64,000 bases of DNA from Ctena decussata (Eukaryota > Mollusca > Bivalvia > Lucinida > Lucinidae): positions 16,568,460 through 16,632,459 of the forward strand of contig OZ022500.1 in NCBI GenBank assembly GCA_963989385.1, written 5' to 3'. A program made the translations under genes and the position numbers. Under the pieces are notes generated by a model. The model saw nothing but the letters and a program-made list of their open reading frames with translations. It had not been told where the DNA came from and ran no database searches. How positions within the stretch are numbered: the first letter of the stretch is position 1; the number at the start of each line of letters is the position of its first letter. This document shows, one piece after another, positions 11,467 through 25,700 of the stretch.

Positions 11467-14400
11467 GTTAGTCTGACAGTTCATAGCGCTGGATCTGACA
11501 AAGGATACGTACTGAATTCACCCATTAATGCCTTGCGTCCCATAAAGGGGACATTGGTAAACAGTGCAGACCCAGCGAAACGCGATGTCTGATCAGGGTC
11601 TAAATTATTTGCATCAGTAAGACAAATGGGTATATCTCCTAAAACTAAATTAAAAATGATAAAAATAAACTAAAACACCCCTCAGCTGACAAATGGACTC
11701 ACCCATTTGATAAGGACAAAATAGTCCAATGGGCAAAAATGGGTTAAAGTATAATGTGTACACCACTATGTTTATCTGCCATTTATACAAGGGGGGATAA
11801 CTTTTGTGACTTTGTGTCTGCTTCCCTGAACAAAGAAGCCCTTCTAAGTTTGGTCCCGGAGAGGCTCTCTAACAGGAAAGAATTTTCTCCTTTAGGAGCA
11901 AATTCTTTCCTTTAAGAGTTGCCTGATTCTTTTGGAGAGGGTGGCAAAACAGATAACGGTAGAGTCGCTTCTCTGAAAGTGTACCCTTTCACTTTAATCT
12001 TAATTTGAGCCCCGACATGATAAAACCAAAAAGTGGAATGTACGCCCAACAAAGACTCAGAACAGCCTGGGCATCTTCCCAGTCTGATCAGTCTTCGCTG
12101 CGCGCTTTGTGGGTGGCTAAGGCTCTAAGCTACCTCCTTGCGGATAGCGAAGACTCAGATCAGACTGGGCGGATGCCCAGGCTGATCTGAGTCTTCGCTG
12201 GGCGCACATGCCACTTTGTGGGTTTTGTCGTGTCACATCTAAAAAAATGTACATGTGCTTGCGTAATCAGAGCCCAGTTGCTCACATCTAGCGACTTAAC
12301 TTAATTAACAACAGGTTATATTTTTTTCAAATGCATTGTGCGCAAAAATAAACTCTGCTTTTTTTTGCTGAAAAATGGCATTAGCTTTGCAGAAGAAAAG
12401 TTCATATTCTTTTTTTTTTCAGCAAACCGTTTTAGCACTTTTGATTTTATGTGTTCTATAGATAAATGACTTAACGTATATAACGACATAATTAAGCTAA
12501 TGATCAGACTGGGCAACCGGGACTCGGTTGCTGATCACATATTTCTTATGATATATTCTTTTTTAAATTCCATAGCTTTGTAAACGGATCAAGGACAAAA
12601 ACATAACAGAGCACATGTTAACGAAGGAGAGAGTTCCCTATATTGTTGACGGCCATTTATGGGTGGGATACGACAATGCCCAAAGTCTGTTTGAAAAGGT
12701 AATCATTCTTAACTGTGATTCTCAATGTTTTATCATAATGGTCGCCTCATTCTTCGATTATATGCAAGTAATATCAAGATTCTAGAGACAGAAACAGTAT
12801 ATACAAGACGCAACTATATTGCACATTGGATTAAGGTGGTGATTTATGGTAAATGTAAAAATCTGCATAAAACCATAAAAAAGTAACGTATCTACCTGAA
12901 AGTTAGCAGACTTCTTATTTTTGTTGTTCTTTAAAGTTTAGAATACAAAATAGACGTATATGCTGCTTAAAAAGTGTTTTTATAAGGAAAGATTAAAGGG
13001 TAATTTTCTGCGAATAAATCTGAAAAAAAATAATAAAGTTATTGAAAATTTACGTAGTGCTGAAGGTGCATTATTGCATAATGAAGAGCGTCCTAGCAAT
13101 TATTTATTCCAGCTCTTTCTCAAATTGTAATGTAGACCAGATGAAAACGGTAGCATTTTCTCAAATGTTCAACCATGTACAAAGTAAATGTACACTGGAT
13201 GCATTTATTAAATATAGGGTAGGCAAGCATACCTATGTTAACACCTACAATATAAATAATACATTACTGACATGATCAGTGGTGTGTAGATGAAATTGTT
13301 CAACCTTGTTAAAATAGTATCACCTGTCTCACCTGTCTGTTTTGACAAAAAAAATTGGACACAGACTGCATCTTTTTTCATCTGCTCAGCCTGATAATGT
13401 GTGAAAGAGTTTGAAAAAATAATTTCTTGGACGCTCTCCATTATGCAACAAGGTACTCTAAGCACTAAGTATATTTTCAATAATGATATTATTTTTTTCA
13501 GATTTATTCGCTGAAAATTACCCTTTGATCTTCTCTTATAAAAACACTTTTTAACATTAACAAATGCTGCATTTTGGGATTCTAAATTATGAGAAACAAC
13601 ATAAAGAAGGCATCTGCTAATTTTTGGAAAGATCAGTGTTATTTTGAGTATTTTATGCAGATTTTTTTCTTTGTCCCAAATCAGTGATTATCACCACCTT
13701 AAACATGTATGATAATACACACTGGTCTGATTTTCATAACGGACAACGAAGACAACGTACAGCAAATTTCCCTTTTCATCTTATCAGAAGTATACTCTCA
13801 TGGACAGCTCGAAGTAGGAATCGAACGTTTGACAGAATTGATTATGCGTAGTCAAGAAATGCCTAAAAACAATATTTGGACAACAGCGACAATGACAACA
13901 AATTTATGAAGAAAGAATTTTTCCCTGTATTTATATTGATGAAACTTACTCCAAAAAGAGGTCTAATAAATTGTCGAGTCAGAAAAAATGATAAGTTGAA
14001 AATAAATTTAGTAGTGTGTAAAATATAGACAGAAGTCTTCGTTGGCTCGTGCGTTGCTTTCGTTACCAAACGACCTGATGACCAGGTCGTTTGGTAACTA
14101 TGACTTTTTCGTTTCGTATCAGCTCTTTTTCGTATAGTAAATCCTTGAAAACATAGTTAACGAGGTGTGAAATAATCACTTTAATATAGCTTGCTCGAGA
14201 CATTTTGAAATTTTGCAAATGTAAATTTTGTGATCTGCTTTTTTGCGCTTTAAGGTTTAAACTTATTTTCAGGCGGAGTACGTGAAGAAAAATCGGTATG
14301 GCGGTGTTATGGTATGGGCGATAGACCTGGATGATACAACTGGCGCCTGTGGGGATGGGCGTTACCCTCTCATGAACGCCCTTAGGAGCGGTTTACTGGG

Positions 14401-17400
14401 CTCAAGCCCTGGAGTTGTCGGGTGAAAATAAAATTTCAATGCTTCGCTCGTATTTGTATTTGTAGATGCCATGTATTTGCCATGTATCATTATATGAGCC
14501 ACGCTATGAGGAACCGTTCAGTATATCGTGATAATGTGCAAACAGAGACGCCTCAGATCAGCCTGCGCATATGAGCAGTCTGATTATAGTCTGCGTTTTT
14601 AGTATAAAAAATCTTTGGATAAATTGTCTGATCACATTGGATCGTAGGCCCTATTTGTATTCGTAAATGTCATGTATTCTTATATGAGCCGTGCTATGAG
14701 AACTTTTTAAGTTTTGTTGTGTCGCGTCTGACCTCCCCCATCGTGGGTTGAGACGTAAAGGAAGATAAATAGAAAGCAGTATCATGCCCATAAAAGAGAA
14801 AACGCAGATCAGCTTTCGCGGAACCTCTAATTTCTTTCAGGGTATATAAATACATATCCAGGGAGTGTCACTCTGCCATACTAAATGGGGTCAACAACTC
14901 TCAAAGGAACGATTTTCCTTTCTATCCTTAGAGAGGAGACCCCGATTCGGAAAGGATAAGTCGTCCAATAGTAAACAAGAAATCAGAAAAGTTGTTTCTC
15001 TTTGCAGGATTGGAGTGGAAGCATGAATAAGTACTCATTTACATTATGCACTGAGCATCTGTGTCTGATCTGATTCTGCGCTGGTTTCGATCAAAACAAC
15101 ATTAGAAGCTCAACTATTGTGCACATACATGTACATGTATATGAACACGCCAATCTGTTCTTTCGCGAAGTTTGAATGGATATTCGCTGCATTTATCATT
15201 GTTTTCTCTGACTCTGACACTGACAGTATGTTAACGTTCAAGATCCTGATCAGTCTGTAGAGGTTAGAGAGACCATTAGCCTAGCCATAAATGGCATCCA
15301 CTTTCACTATCCCAAGTTCACACCAATGTCCAAACCTATTCTAGCCGTTAGACCAAAACTCCTATCCTCAGTTCATACAGCTAGTTCACACTTATGCCAA
15401 AACTTTTTCAAGCCACCGAACGAAGAATTCACTTTGTCTATCCCCAGTTTCTACAGCTAGTCAACACTTATTGCCTAAGTTCTCTGCCTAACTTTTAATG
15501 TGGTGACAGTAATAGAACTACTGTCGAGTAAAGCTCGACTTGCTGCCATTCTGATGTTTCTTTAAGAAAAAATAAAGACTAAATAAAACCAAATTATTTG
15601 CCACGTATAAAATTTACCGTGTGGTGCAGCTTGTCTGAATCTTAGCAGGTCTCAGAGAGAACTAACAATTTATTTTATACAGAGAAATTGATATTGTACG
15701 CATTATGCAATTATGCTATACTTACATTACTACTCGCTCTGGAAAGCAATGTTAATAGTAGCGATCATAGCAAACAAATAATTTAAAACAATGGAAAAAA
15801 ATAACCAAAGCTTAATTATTCTTACATTTGAAGCTGACTCGATGGTGAAAAGGCTGACACTGGTATTCTTACATTTGAAGCTTACTCGATGGTGAAAAGG
15901 CTGACACTGGCTGCCGTATTTTCTAATTAAAACTCTGATCATTGCAGAAATCCCTTATCATTCCGTTCTTTTGTGGCTCCCGTAATCGTGCAGTTTAATA
16001 GACATAGTGATGAACAATTTAAAGCACCATCAATTAACCTTGAAAAGGTCACAGGGTATAATCGATTCCGCTAATTTTCGCTTCCTGCAGAGACTGTACA
16101 TCATATTCGGCTTCCACCGAGACTGTCCGCAATCTCTTGCTTCCTGCCGAGACTTCTGTACATGATAAATGGCTTCTTGCAGAGACTGTCCGCGTGATTC
16201 TGCTTCCTGCCGAGGCTCTCGGCAGGAAGCAGAATCACGCGGACAGTCTCGGCAGGAAGCCATTTTACGAGGACAGTAGTCTCTGCAGGAAGCAAGAGAT
16301 CGCGGACAGTCTCGGCGGAAGCCAAATATGATGTACAGTCTCTGCAGGAAGCGAAAATTAGCGGAATCGATTATACCCTGTGAAGGTGGTGACAAGCTGC
16401 ACAGGGAGCTGACAAAAGTATTAGTTGTAACTAGCGGGTGGGGTAAGTAGAGTCTAACATGCTGCTTTTACTAACGAATTGCTTGTTATCAACCTTATGC
16501 ACTTATTGCTTGAACCGTTTCCATGTTTATGTATTCAGACAGAACTGTCCTGGATAGAGTGAATAAAGCATATTTTGTTTTGTCTGAAGTGTCTTAAAGA
16601 ATTTACATCAGGTAAGATTTTAATTGTCTGCAATCAAAGTTCTCTAAATGATTACTGTCGCATGAAAAAGTACATTGAGGCATGTGCGAACAGAATTATC
16701 TCCTAATGACCTGCACGTCTGTGCTTTTCCATGTTCACCATCTTCGCAAGCCAAGGGTACTAAGTCCATTTTGGTCCTTACGTTCGAAGTGGATTAAGTA
16801 TCCTTGCTAGCGAAGACGCCCTTTTCGCATGACAATTTGGAATCTGTAGATGGACAAGCACAGGATGATCAGTCTGTGCATATAGATTCGCAGGCTAAGT
16901 TCAGCATATTGTCGAAGTTCCCCGTTCATGTAATGACAATTAGTATTCGTATTCGTTTATTCTGTTAACCAAACTCTTTGTCTTAGATTTGAACTTCCAT
17001 GAATTTATGTTTTGATCTCCTTCCAGATGTATTTGTATTGAGTTATGTGCGTTAACATCAAGACCATAGTAAAAATTCTAGAGCATGCACCCATCCTTGC
17101 CACTGTGTAGAGTAACTCTGTAGGCAAAGAAATTATACATAATTTTCACTAAATGTCCGTCCTTACTATTTCATAGAGCTAGTCTACACTTATTCCCCAC
17201 TAGACGAACAAGTTATAGATGTATTAGTCAGTTACCCCTTTTTCAAAAATTTTTTGTACCCATTCCATAGAGCTAGTCTACTCATATAACCTACAATTTC
17301 TTTTGGCCATTATATGAAGAAGTTGTATAAGTCATCCGCCTTCATGTAGTTTACACTTATGGCTGTACCGGTTTCTAGTCATTTGGCGAAGAACCATATT

Positions 17401-20400
17401 TTTTAAAATTGTCTATCCGCATTTCAAACAGCTAGTTTACACTTATCACATCGGGTAAACTGTGTTTTCAAGGATGTTACGAAACGAAAAAAGAGCCTCT
17501 GCCACGAAACCTAAAACAGTCATAGTATACTAACGACCTGGTCATCAGGTTGTTTGGTAACTATGACACTTCATTTTGTAGCAGCTCTTTTTGGTTTCGT
17601 AACAGCCCTTGTATATATACAGTTAACCAAGGGTGACTTATGGTCGAACGTCCGCTAGTCACTAAGCGAAGAAGGTTAATCAGTTCATTAAATGCAGCTT
17701 CCTAACACCGATGGCCCAACTTCTTCGCCCAGTTGGCGATGTTTCATCCTTCGCCAGATGTAGCAATGCATTTCTTTTTTCAATTTTAGCGCCCGTGTTA
17801 GAATTAAACCTTCTAAACATTCAGTTTTAGTGTTAGAATTAACTCTTTTAAACATAATCTAGAAATCAACAGTACGACTCCAGCTATGATTGGGATTTTC
17901 CGTCGTTCTGAATTAATTCATTGTGCACTTCAAGCAAAATTTAGCGTCCCATCCATGTTCCTTTTTCATTCGTTTCCTGCTTACACAAAAAAAAACTTCA
18001 TTTTGCTTTTTTATTGTAGGTCAGAGTCAGGTAATCAGTCAACAACACAGTCAGGCAATCAGTCAACAACGCAGTCAGTTAATCAGTCAACAACACGACC
18101 GACACCAGCATCGACAATTACAACACCAACAATGGCGAAATCAAAAATGACGACACACTCGCAATCTCCGACATCAAAAAGCACGACAAAGACACCATCT
18201 CCAACACGTAAGTAAAGTCAGCTCTAGATATCTCATAGTTGAAGGTCATCTCAATCTACTGATATCTCAAATAAAATTTTCTGGTTCCAGAAAATTTAAT
18301 TTGAGTTATCAGTAGTTTGAGATTTCCTGTGTGTTGAAATGTAAAGAAAAATAGAAACTGTGTCCGAACTGTATCATTTGATAGATTAAACATATTTTAT
18401 TGCCTTTATATGCAATGGGGTTGGGCTACAAGTTCTCACATTAGTTACAGCCCTCCCCCTACAATATCAAACACAGCAAGACATGGCAAGAAACAAATAT
18501 ATTATATAGCAACTGATTTGTGGAACAACAATGATATCAAAAATATAAATAAAATTTGACCAGCACCACAAAATTATTTGATACAAGCGGGTACTTTGAG
18601 ACATCAGTCCTTGAGTGCTTGATATAATGAGAGTCAACTGTATCTGTATTTATAGCAATAGTGGGACGCCTCAACACATTACTGTAGTAACCTTAAAATT
18701 CAAAAGGTGTCGTTGCGCTCACTTCAAAGGCCACGTTCAGTATAATTACTTGGGTAAAATCGAGAAATACGTAGCTATTCCACGGACTACTCCCAGGTAT
18801 TCCTCTCAGGCCGCTCGAAGATATGTATATTGATTATTACAGTTTGAGGAAACGATGTTGGATGATTTTGAAAAATGTGTCATTTTCTTTTCCTTGAGAT
18901 ATCTGAAGAAAAAAAGTATTTTGTACACTTTATTTGAGCCACGACACGAGAAAACCAACAATGTGGTAGTGCGCCCAGCGCTGACTCAGATCAGCCTGTG
19001 CATCCGCCCAGTCTGATCAGAATATTCGCTTTGCGCTTAAAGGGTAGCTAAGGGTCTAAGGTACCACCATGTGGACAGCGAAGACTCTGATCAGACTGGG
19101 CGAATGCCCAGGCTGATCTGAGTCTGCGCTGGGCGCACGACCACATTGTTGGTTTTCTCATGTCGCGGCTCATTTATTGTCAGAGTATGCATTGCAATGA
19201 TCTTAAAAGTGGTGAAAAGTTTTAATACTTACAAAATGATGGCTCAAAAAAAGGGTCAATTTTGTCCCAAGTGTAACGCAAAAAAGTGACATTTTTACTA
19301 AAATTCTATCTTTACCTCTTTGCATGATTACAATGTATGTTTTTAAATATATGTTTTATCATTTAATTAAAAGTTACATTATTTGGCCTTCAGATCAACA
19401 TTTTGTTTTGTCTTTAATTTTGATATTGCATGCATGGTGTGCACTTGAATAAATTTTGGTGCAAAAATGTCCCAAGTATAACAAATTTGCCTAATTTGTC
19501 AAATTTCTGCAACAAATAGAAGTCAGAAAAAGTTTACCATAATTTTTACCTCTCATATTGATATAATTGTTTAAATACCACAATCAGCTTTTTCCTTTCA
19601 AAGACCTAGGAATAATATGCATCAGAAGTTTTGTTACACTCGGGACAAATAAAGCGTGTGTTTTTTCACACGTTTTGGGTCATAACTCTTGAGCTACTAG
19701 ACCGAAATGATAAAACTTTAGATCCCCTTGTGCATCTGGCTATCCTATGATTATACGAATGCTAGCTTAGAAGTTTTGTATCTTTTTACTTTATAAAATA
19801 TCAGGGAGAGTGAACAGACCCCAGTGTCACACTTTTGACTCATTTTTTGTTAAAAAAAACACACCCTGTTGCAGTGCTGACGTGCGAAACTGGACATTCC
19901 AAAGTTTTCCCAAAATTGTCCTTGAAAGTAGTTATAGGGATTTAGGCCTCATACCAGGAGAAAACTCAGACTTGGTCATATATGTAGATCCGAATTTTGT
20001 ACCTATGTTCTTTGAAATTGATGTAACTTAATGGGAAAAATATTTGCCTCATTTCTGAGAGAAATGCATTCGAAGTTTCAGACGATCCCTTACTTTGATG
20101 ATCCGATACTTTATAAAAATTTGAAGAGTCTGAATTCTCACTAAAACAGAAAAGGTGATTAAAAATATCGAATTTTGCACGCGTTTAAAGCAGGAGTAAA
20201 AGTTCTATGTTTCCCAACCCGACATAAAATATATATTGTTTATTGCAGCTGCAAGTCACCACCAACCCATTAAGGTAGCCAACCCTGTATTTAACTGTGC
20301 AACAAGAAAAGATGGATTTTACCCTAATCCAACCTCCTGTTCCAGTTACTACCTGTGTGCTGCGGGTACGGCATTCTATGACAAATGTCACCCAGGGCTG

Positions 20401-22721
20401 TTTTTTAATCCGGTTACTCACTTCTGTGACTTCTCTGATTATGTGACGTGTACTGCGCAAACTAAGCCGCCTACCTCTTCTCCGACCCAGGCCGTGACAA
20501 GTCTCTCTGCTACCACTAAGGCAGCAACAAGCACACAGAAAGAAACAACCACCCAGAAAGCAACAACAACACAGACTACAACCACCACACGGAATACAAC
20601 AACCACACTGAAACCGACAACCACACAAAAAGCAACCAACACTCAGAAAGCGACAACCACACAGAAAGCAACAAATACACAGAAAGCGACAACCACACAG
20701 AAAGCAACCAACACACAGAAAGCGTCAGCCACACAGAAAGTAACGACACAGGAAATGACAACCACGCAGAAAGCGACAGCCACAGGAAAACCTACAACCA
20801 CACAGAAAGCGACGGCCACAAGTAAGCCTACAACCACACAAAAAGTGACAACCACTCAAAAAGCGACAACCACAGAGAAAGTGACAACCACAGAGAAAAT
20901 GACAAGTACACAGAAAGCGACAACCACACAGAAAGCGACAACCACTGCAGCACCAGCCCCGACACATCACGCAGGTATTGAACTTTCAACCGAGCTTTAG
21001 CTGTGTGAGTGTTTTAGGACAATTCTAATATATTTTTGTGCATCCACATAAGAGCCGCATCAGTGAGTCGGCTGTTATGAGGAGTCACACCAGATGTTCT
21101 TAGATTTATAGACTATCAAAATCTACCAAATACTCACATTTTATAGGATTTTAAAGCCTTTTACCGATGGTAACGCGTCGTTATGGCGAAGTGATTTTTT
21201 GAAACACATGAAAACGGCCACAGAAGATTCAAATATCCTAGAGTACACTGAACGGAACTTATAACCGTCCACCTCCCATTTTGGCAACTGGTTCTGCAAA
21301 TAAAACGTGGTGGTCAAAGAATTAAGTTTCATACATAAGTAAGCCCCTTGCAAAGAGTCTTTAAGCTATTTCAGTTCAGTAGGACGCCTACTTCTTACAT
21401 AGGCGCAGTCCGAACAAAGGTACCCTCGTTTCAAAAGGTCACACATTTTGCTACAGTATAAATGATTTCAAATGTCGTAGTTTTTGTAAACAAATTTTAT
21501 CCTGAAGAAGTAACCAAATACCTTTATTACAGATTAAAAAGTACTGAAAGTTTTGATGCGATCGGACTTGCCGTTTGGTCCATGCAATAACGAGAAGATA
21601 TGCACTGTCGCTAGTTGAATCCCAGAAGTTCAGCTGTAAGCACATAGCTGAGATGCAAAGTTCGCGCTGCTCTGTAGACGTAATAATCAGCCGTACGGCA
21701 TTGAAAGTTTTGGCGATATAGCATCGTTACTGGATGTCTTCGGTAACATTTCGAAGGATGAAATTCATTCCAGAAATGCCATTTGATTGGAATATTAAAT
21801 TTCATCCAGAAACCGGAAGTGTGCGAAATGGATTACAATTTCCGGTTGCCACATGGACTCCTCAGGCTCTTTAGGGTATGGTTTTGTAGGCCAAGGTATA
21901 AAAAGGTACATACGTTGATTTCAACTTGACGTTTTCGACGATTTTCGAAATCTTTTTTCACTTCTCGGAAAATGCATTTTTTGAAATCGCATAAAAACTA
22001 AGGGTGCGTTTACACGAGCAAAGTTTCTATGTCACAGAAACTTTAACAAAGAAAGTATGACAAACATTCTGCGTTTACACGGAGCAGAATCTTTATCACA
22101 TAAACTTTGGCAATGAAATATTTGCTGCAGTGTTCACACGACCAAATATTATTCGTCAAAGTTACCTGCAGCAATGAAACAAAATCTTAGTCACATTTTC
22201 CACGCTTATAGCGAAGTTCTTTATTACATACTCTTTAGCAAAGTTCTCCGTTTACACGGACAAATTTAATTTATCGAAGTAACTTTATCATATATATTTG
22301 TCAAAGAAACATTGTCATATTTTGGCATTTACACGAGCAAATTTTTCTGTGACAAACCTACATTGTCATAGAAACTTTGCTCGTGTAAACGCGGCCTAAG
22401 TCACTTAAGAAATCTCGACTTTTTGTGTTTATTGGGTTGGTAGACCACACTGTTCACATTGGCTCTAAAACTCGCATGAAAATTGCGTTTAACCAACATT
22501 TTTTCTCAAAAAATGCATTTTTGGATTTTCTTCCCAAAACTGTGCCAAAGCATTGCATATACTGCAAAACATCGCTGAACTAAAGTCCATAACCGAGCAT
22601 ATGCGTTTGCGTTTAGACAAAAAGATAAAATTTGAAAAGTGGACGTTTATAATATTCGTTCAGTGTAGACGTTTTCGAGCCACACCTAGAATGTCACTCA
22701 AAAGTCACCTGAAAACACACA

Positions 22722-22798
<77 letters not shown>

Positions 22799-25700
22799 GA
22801 AGAAGTAAGAATACATAAAAATAATACACCAATATTTCCGATTCAAAATAGAATAATTTTATATTATCAGTAATACTACTAAAGACGCACCAGAGGTCTC
22901 GGGTTCGATACCCGGTCCGGCCACATACTTTCGTTTCTTCTTCCGCTGATTCAAGAAATGCAGTTGTCAGCTACTGGCGAAAGTATGTGCACTCAGTACT
23001 GGACAACCGTTTAGGAGGTCTAATTAAAATCTTAAAAAGTTCCTTCAAGAGCAGAGAATACAAACAGAAGTAGAAGTATGGGACAGACTACGTAGTTTCG
23101 GCTAATAAAGCCTCGTCAGTGACCCTGACAAAATCTGGTGACGAAACCAGAAAAGGCATACTATTATTTCTTAATTTTAATTGGGCAGTCGCTTCAAAGA
23201 AAGACTGATTAGTTTCAAAAGGATCCAAATAATATAAAAGACGATGATCTAGAATAATAGTCCAAATCGATCTCAAATTTTAGATTTCTCAGAATCTATC
23301 CTCTGATCTCAAACTGATCTCAAAGGATGTAAATAAAATATATTCTGCACTATGGATGATGTACGGGGAGACGTTTTACGGCCGCCACACGGCACCAGGA
23401 ATAGCCTGCCCAGGAATAGTGTGGTTAGTTTAGCAGACCGTCGCGACATGACCATAGCTGTTTACCGTGGACGTGAAGCAATAACACACACACACACACT
23501 ATGTTGAGATCACTGCCTTCATTAATCAAATGAGATAAAAGAAAAGCTATTGCATAGGAACGAAATGTTAATTTGAGGGAACGAAATATTATGTTAAAAG
23601 AAAAAGTAAAGCATGTGAATGGAATGTTGTTTAGAGGGAACGAAATATTAAATTGAAGTATGAAACAGTAATGCGTTGGAAGAAATATTATTTTCAGGAA
23701 CGAAATACTATTTTGAGGGAACGAAAAATAAAGCATGGGAACGAAATATTAATTTAAGAGAACGAAATGCTATTTTGAGACCATGGAAAAGTAAAGCGTG
23801 GGAACGAAATGCTATTTTGAGGCTATGGAAAAGTAAGCGTGGGAATAGAGTATTATTTTGAGGGAACGAAATGCTATTTTGTGGCCACGGAAATGTAAAG
23901 CGTGGGAACGTAGGATTATTTTAAATTGAAGGAATGAAGCAGTAATGCAGGAGAAGAAACATTACTTTCAGGGAACGAAAAATTTTGAGGGGACGGAAAA
24001 GTAAAGCGTGGGAGCGAAATATTATTTTGAGCTATTTTGAGCTATTTTGAGGCCATGGAAAAGTAAAGCGTGGGAACGGAGTATTATTTTAATGCTGTTT
24101 TGTGGCACGGAAAAGTAAAAAAGTGGGAAAGTAGTATTATTTTGAAGGAATGAAATATTAAATCGAGGGAACGAAACAATAATGCGTGAGAACGAAATAT
24201 TATTTTGGGGTATGCAATTTTATTTGAGGGAACGGAAACGTATTGCGTGGGAACAAAATAAGTATATGTGTTGCTACGTCCCCTCCCGTAGCATTTTAAT
24301 CTGAAGAAGCTTTAAAGACTCCATTGCTCAATCAGCTTGAAACATTCTGTCGTATTGTATCGATGCAAGCCTCTCATTACCGTTTTGTCATTGTACATGA
24401 TCTTGATTGACCGGCTTTACAACAATAAAAATCCTTGAGTTTCTCATAAAATGATTTGAAAAAAAATTTTGTAGGTTATTTTAATTGGCTACTAAAATGA
24501 CATACTTTTGATGTCAAAGACTTTATTACATGGTAGAATACAAGGTATGTAGGAGGTAAAAATACAAGGTACAGGCATTTAATGGGTGATGAAAATACAA
24601 TGTAATGTGAGGACCCTATTCATTGTCTCGCCGTTACTTAATTTTTCTTGCTCAACGGGGAACCAGAAATGAAAACACTATCATAAAAATATTAATTATT
24701 ATGTTTTCAAAATACCTTGTTCTTTCTCTTTTTGCTAGTTATATGACACAAAAAGCGCATCAATCGATATATTATCATCAATTCTGAAAGCTGCACCGTT
24801 TTCATATTGATTTATGCTTCGATGATTTAGCTCCCCTGAGCCGAAGGCTCCAGGGGCGCTTATAGAATAAGCAGCCTCCGTCGTCCGTCGTCCGTCCGTC
24901 CGTCAGTCGTCCGTCCACACTTTCCAATAACTTTTCCAAACCTGCTGGGCGGATCTGCACCAAATGTTATAGGAAGCAATCATGGGTTGGGAGAACAAAA
25001 TAGCTAAATTGGTCATGATTCGAAATTCAAGATGGCCGTCATGCTCATATATGATGAAAAGCATTTAAACTACTTCTTCTCAAGAACCTTGGACCGATTT
25101 GGCTGATATTTTTCAAGAAGAATATGGGGCACCTCCCTATTTCAAACTACAAAAATCATGACGGTCGGATCGTAAATTTAGGTCTTAATTAGGTTGGGCA
25201 AATCTTGGAAAGTGTCGTATAATTTCAGGTACATGGACACTTAGACTAGGAGGGAAAAGATGTTGCTACAACACATTTCCCTTTCTATAGTTTACATCAG
25301 TATTGCCAATCCATTTTTAAACCGAGTTGTTAACTTTTGATGACTTCAAGCTCCTTGGCGGTGCAGGTATCCTAAGACTGTTATTGTTAACAACATGTTT
25401 TTAACTGATTTTAACTGTACATAAAAAACCCTGGCACGAATGTCTTAAGGCTCTTCACACTGTGACTATGCCAACATCGGTCATGCACTTAAGTGGTAGA
25501 AGTAGATGTATGAGGGGAGCAATACAGGACTATCATTTTGCCGCAAATTACCCTTTTTTAAACCCTTTTTTAAACATTAACAAGACGGGCATTTCGAGAT
25601 TTTACATTTAAAGAAGAAGAAGAAGAAGAAGAAGAAAAAAAAAAAAAAACATGAAGAAGGCGTTTAATATTTTTTTCAAGGTTAACAGCCATTTATTTAA

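Larger units (their letters stand above)
15290..17460 (+). repeat. degenerate interspersed unit CATAGAGCTAGTCTACACTTAT
   Basis: Copies of TTCATAGAGCTAGTCTACACTTAT, each followed by a variable 40-50 bp spacer, occur at 15360-15490 and 17165-17450, at least six in all. The foldback MITE and other intron sequence lie between the two clusters. A decayed minisatellite in the intron between exons c and d. Confidence 0.5.

Noticed and set aside
18020..18150. Alternative Gln/Ser-rich frame GQSQVISQQHSQ in chitinase exon d
   Set aside because: It meets a stop inside the exon and does not match the phase of the preceding exon; the STTQSGNQ frame does.
20185..20970. Cys-rich and Val-rich open frames on the minus strand
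   Set aside because: They are the complement of the TTTQKA coding repeat of chitinase exon e; the plus strand has the CBM14 domain and splice sites.
22553..22873. His/Thr-rich open frame
   Set aside because: A translation of the AC microsatellite.
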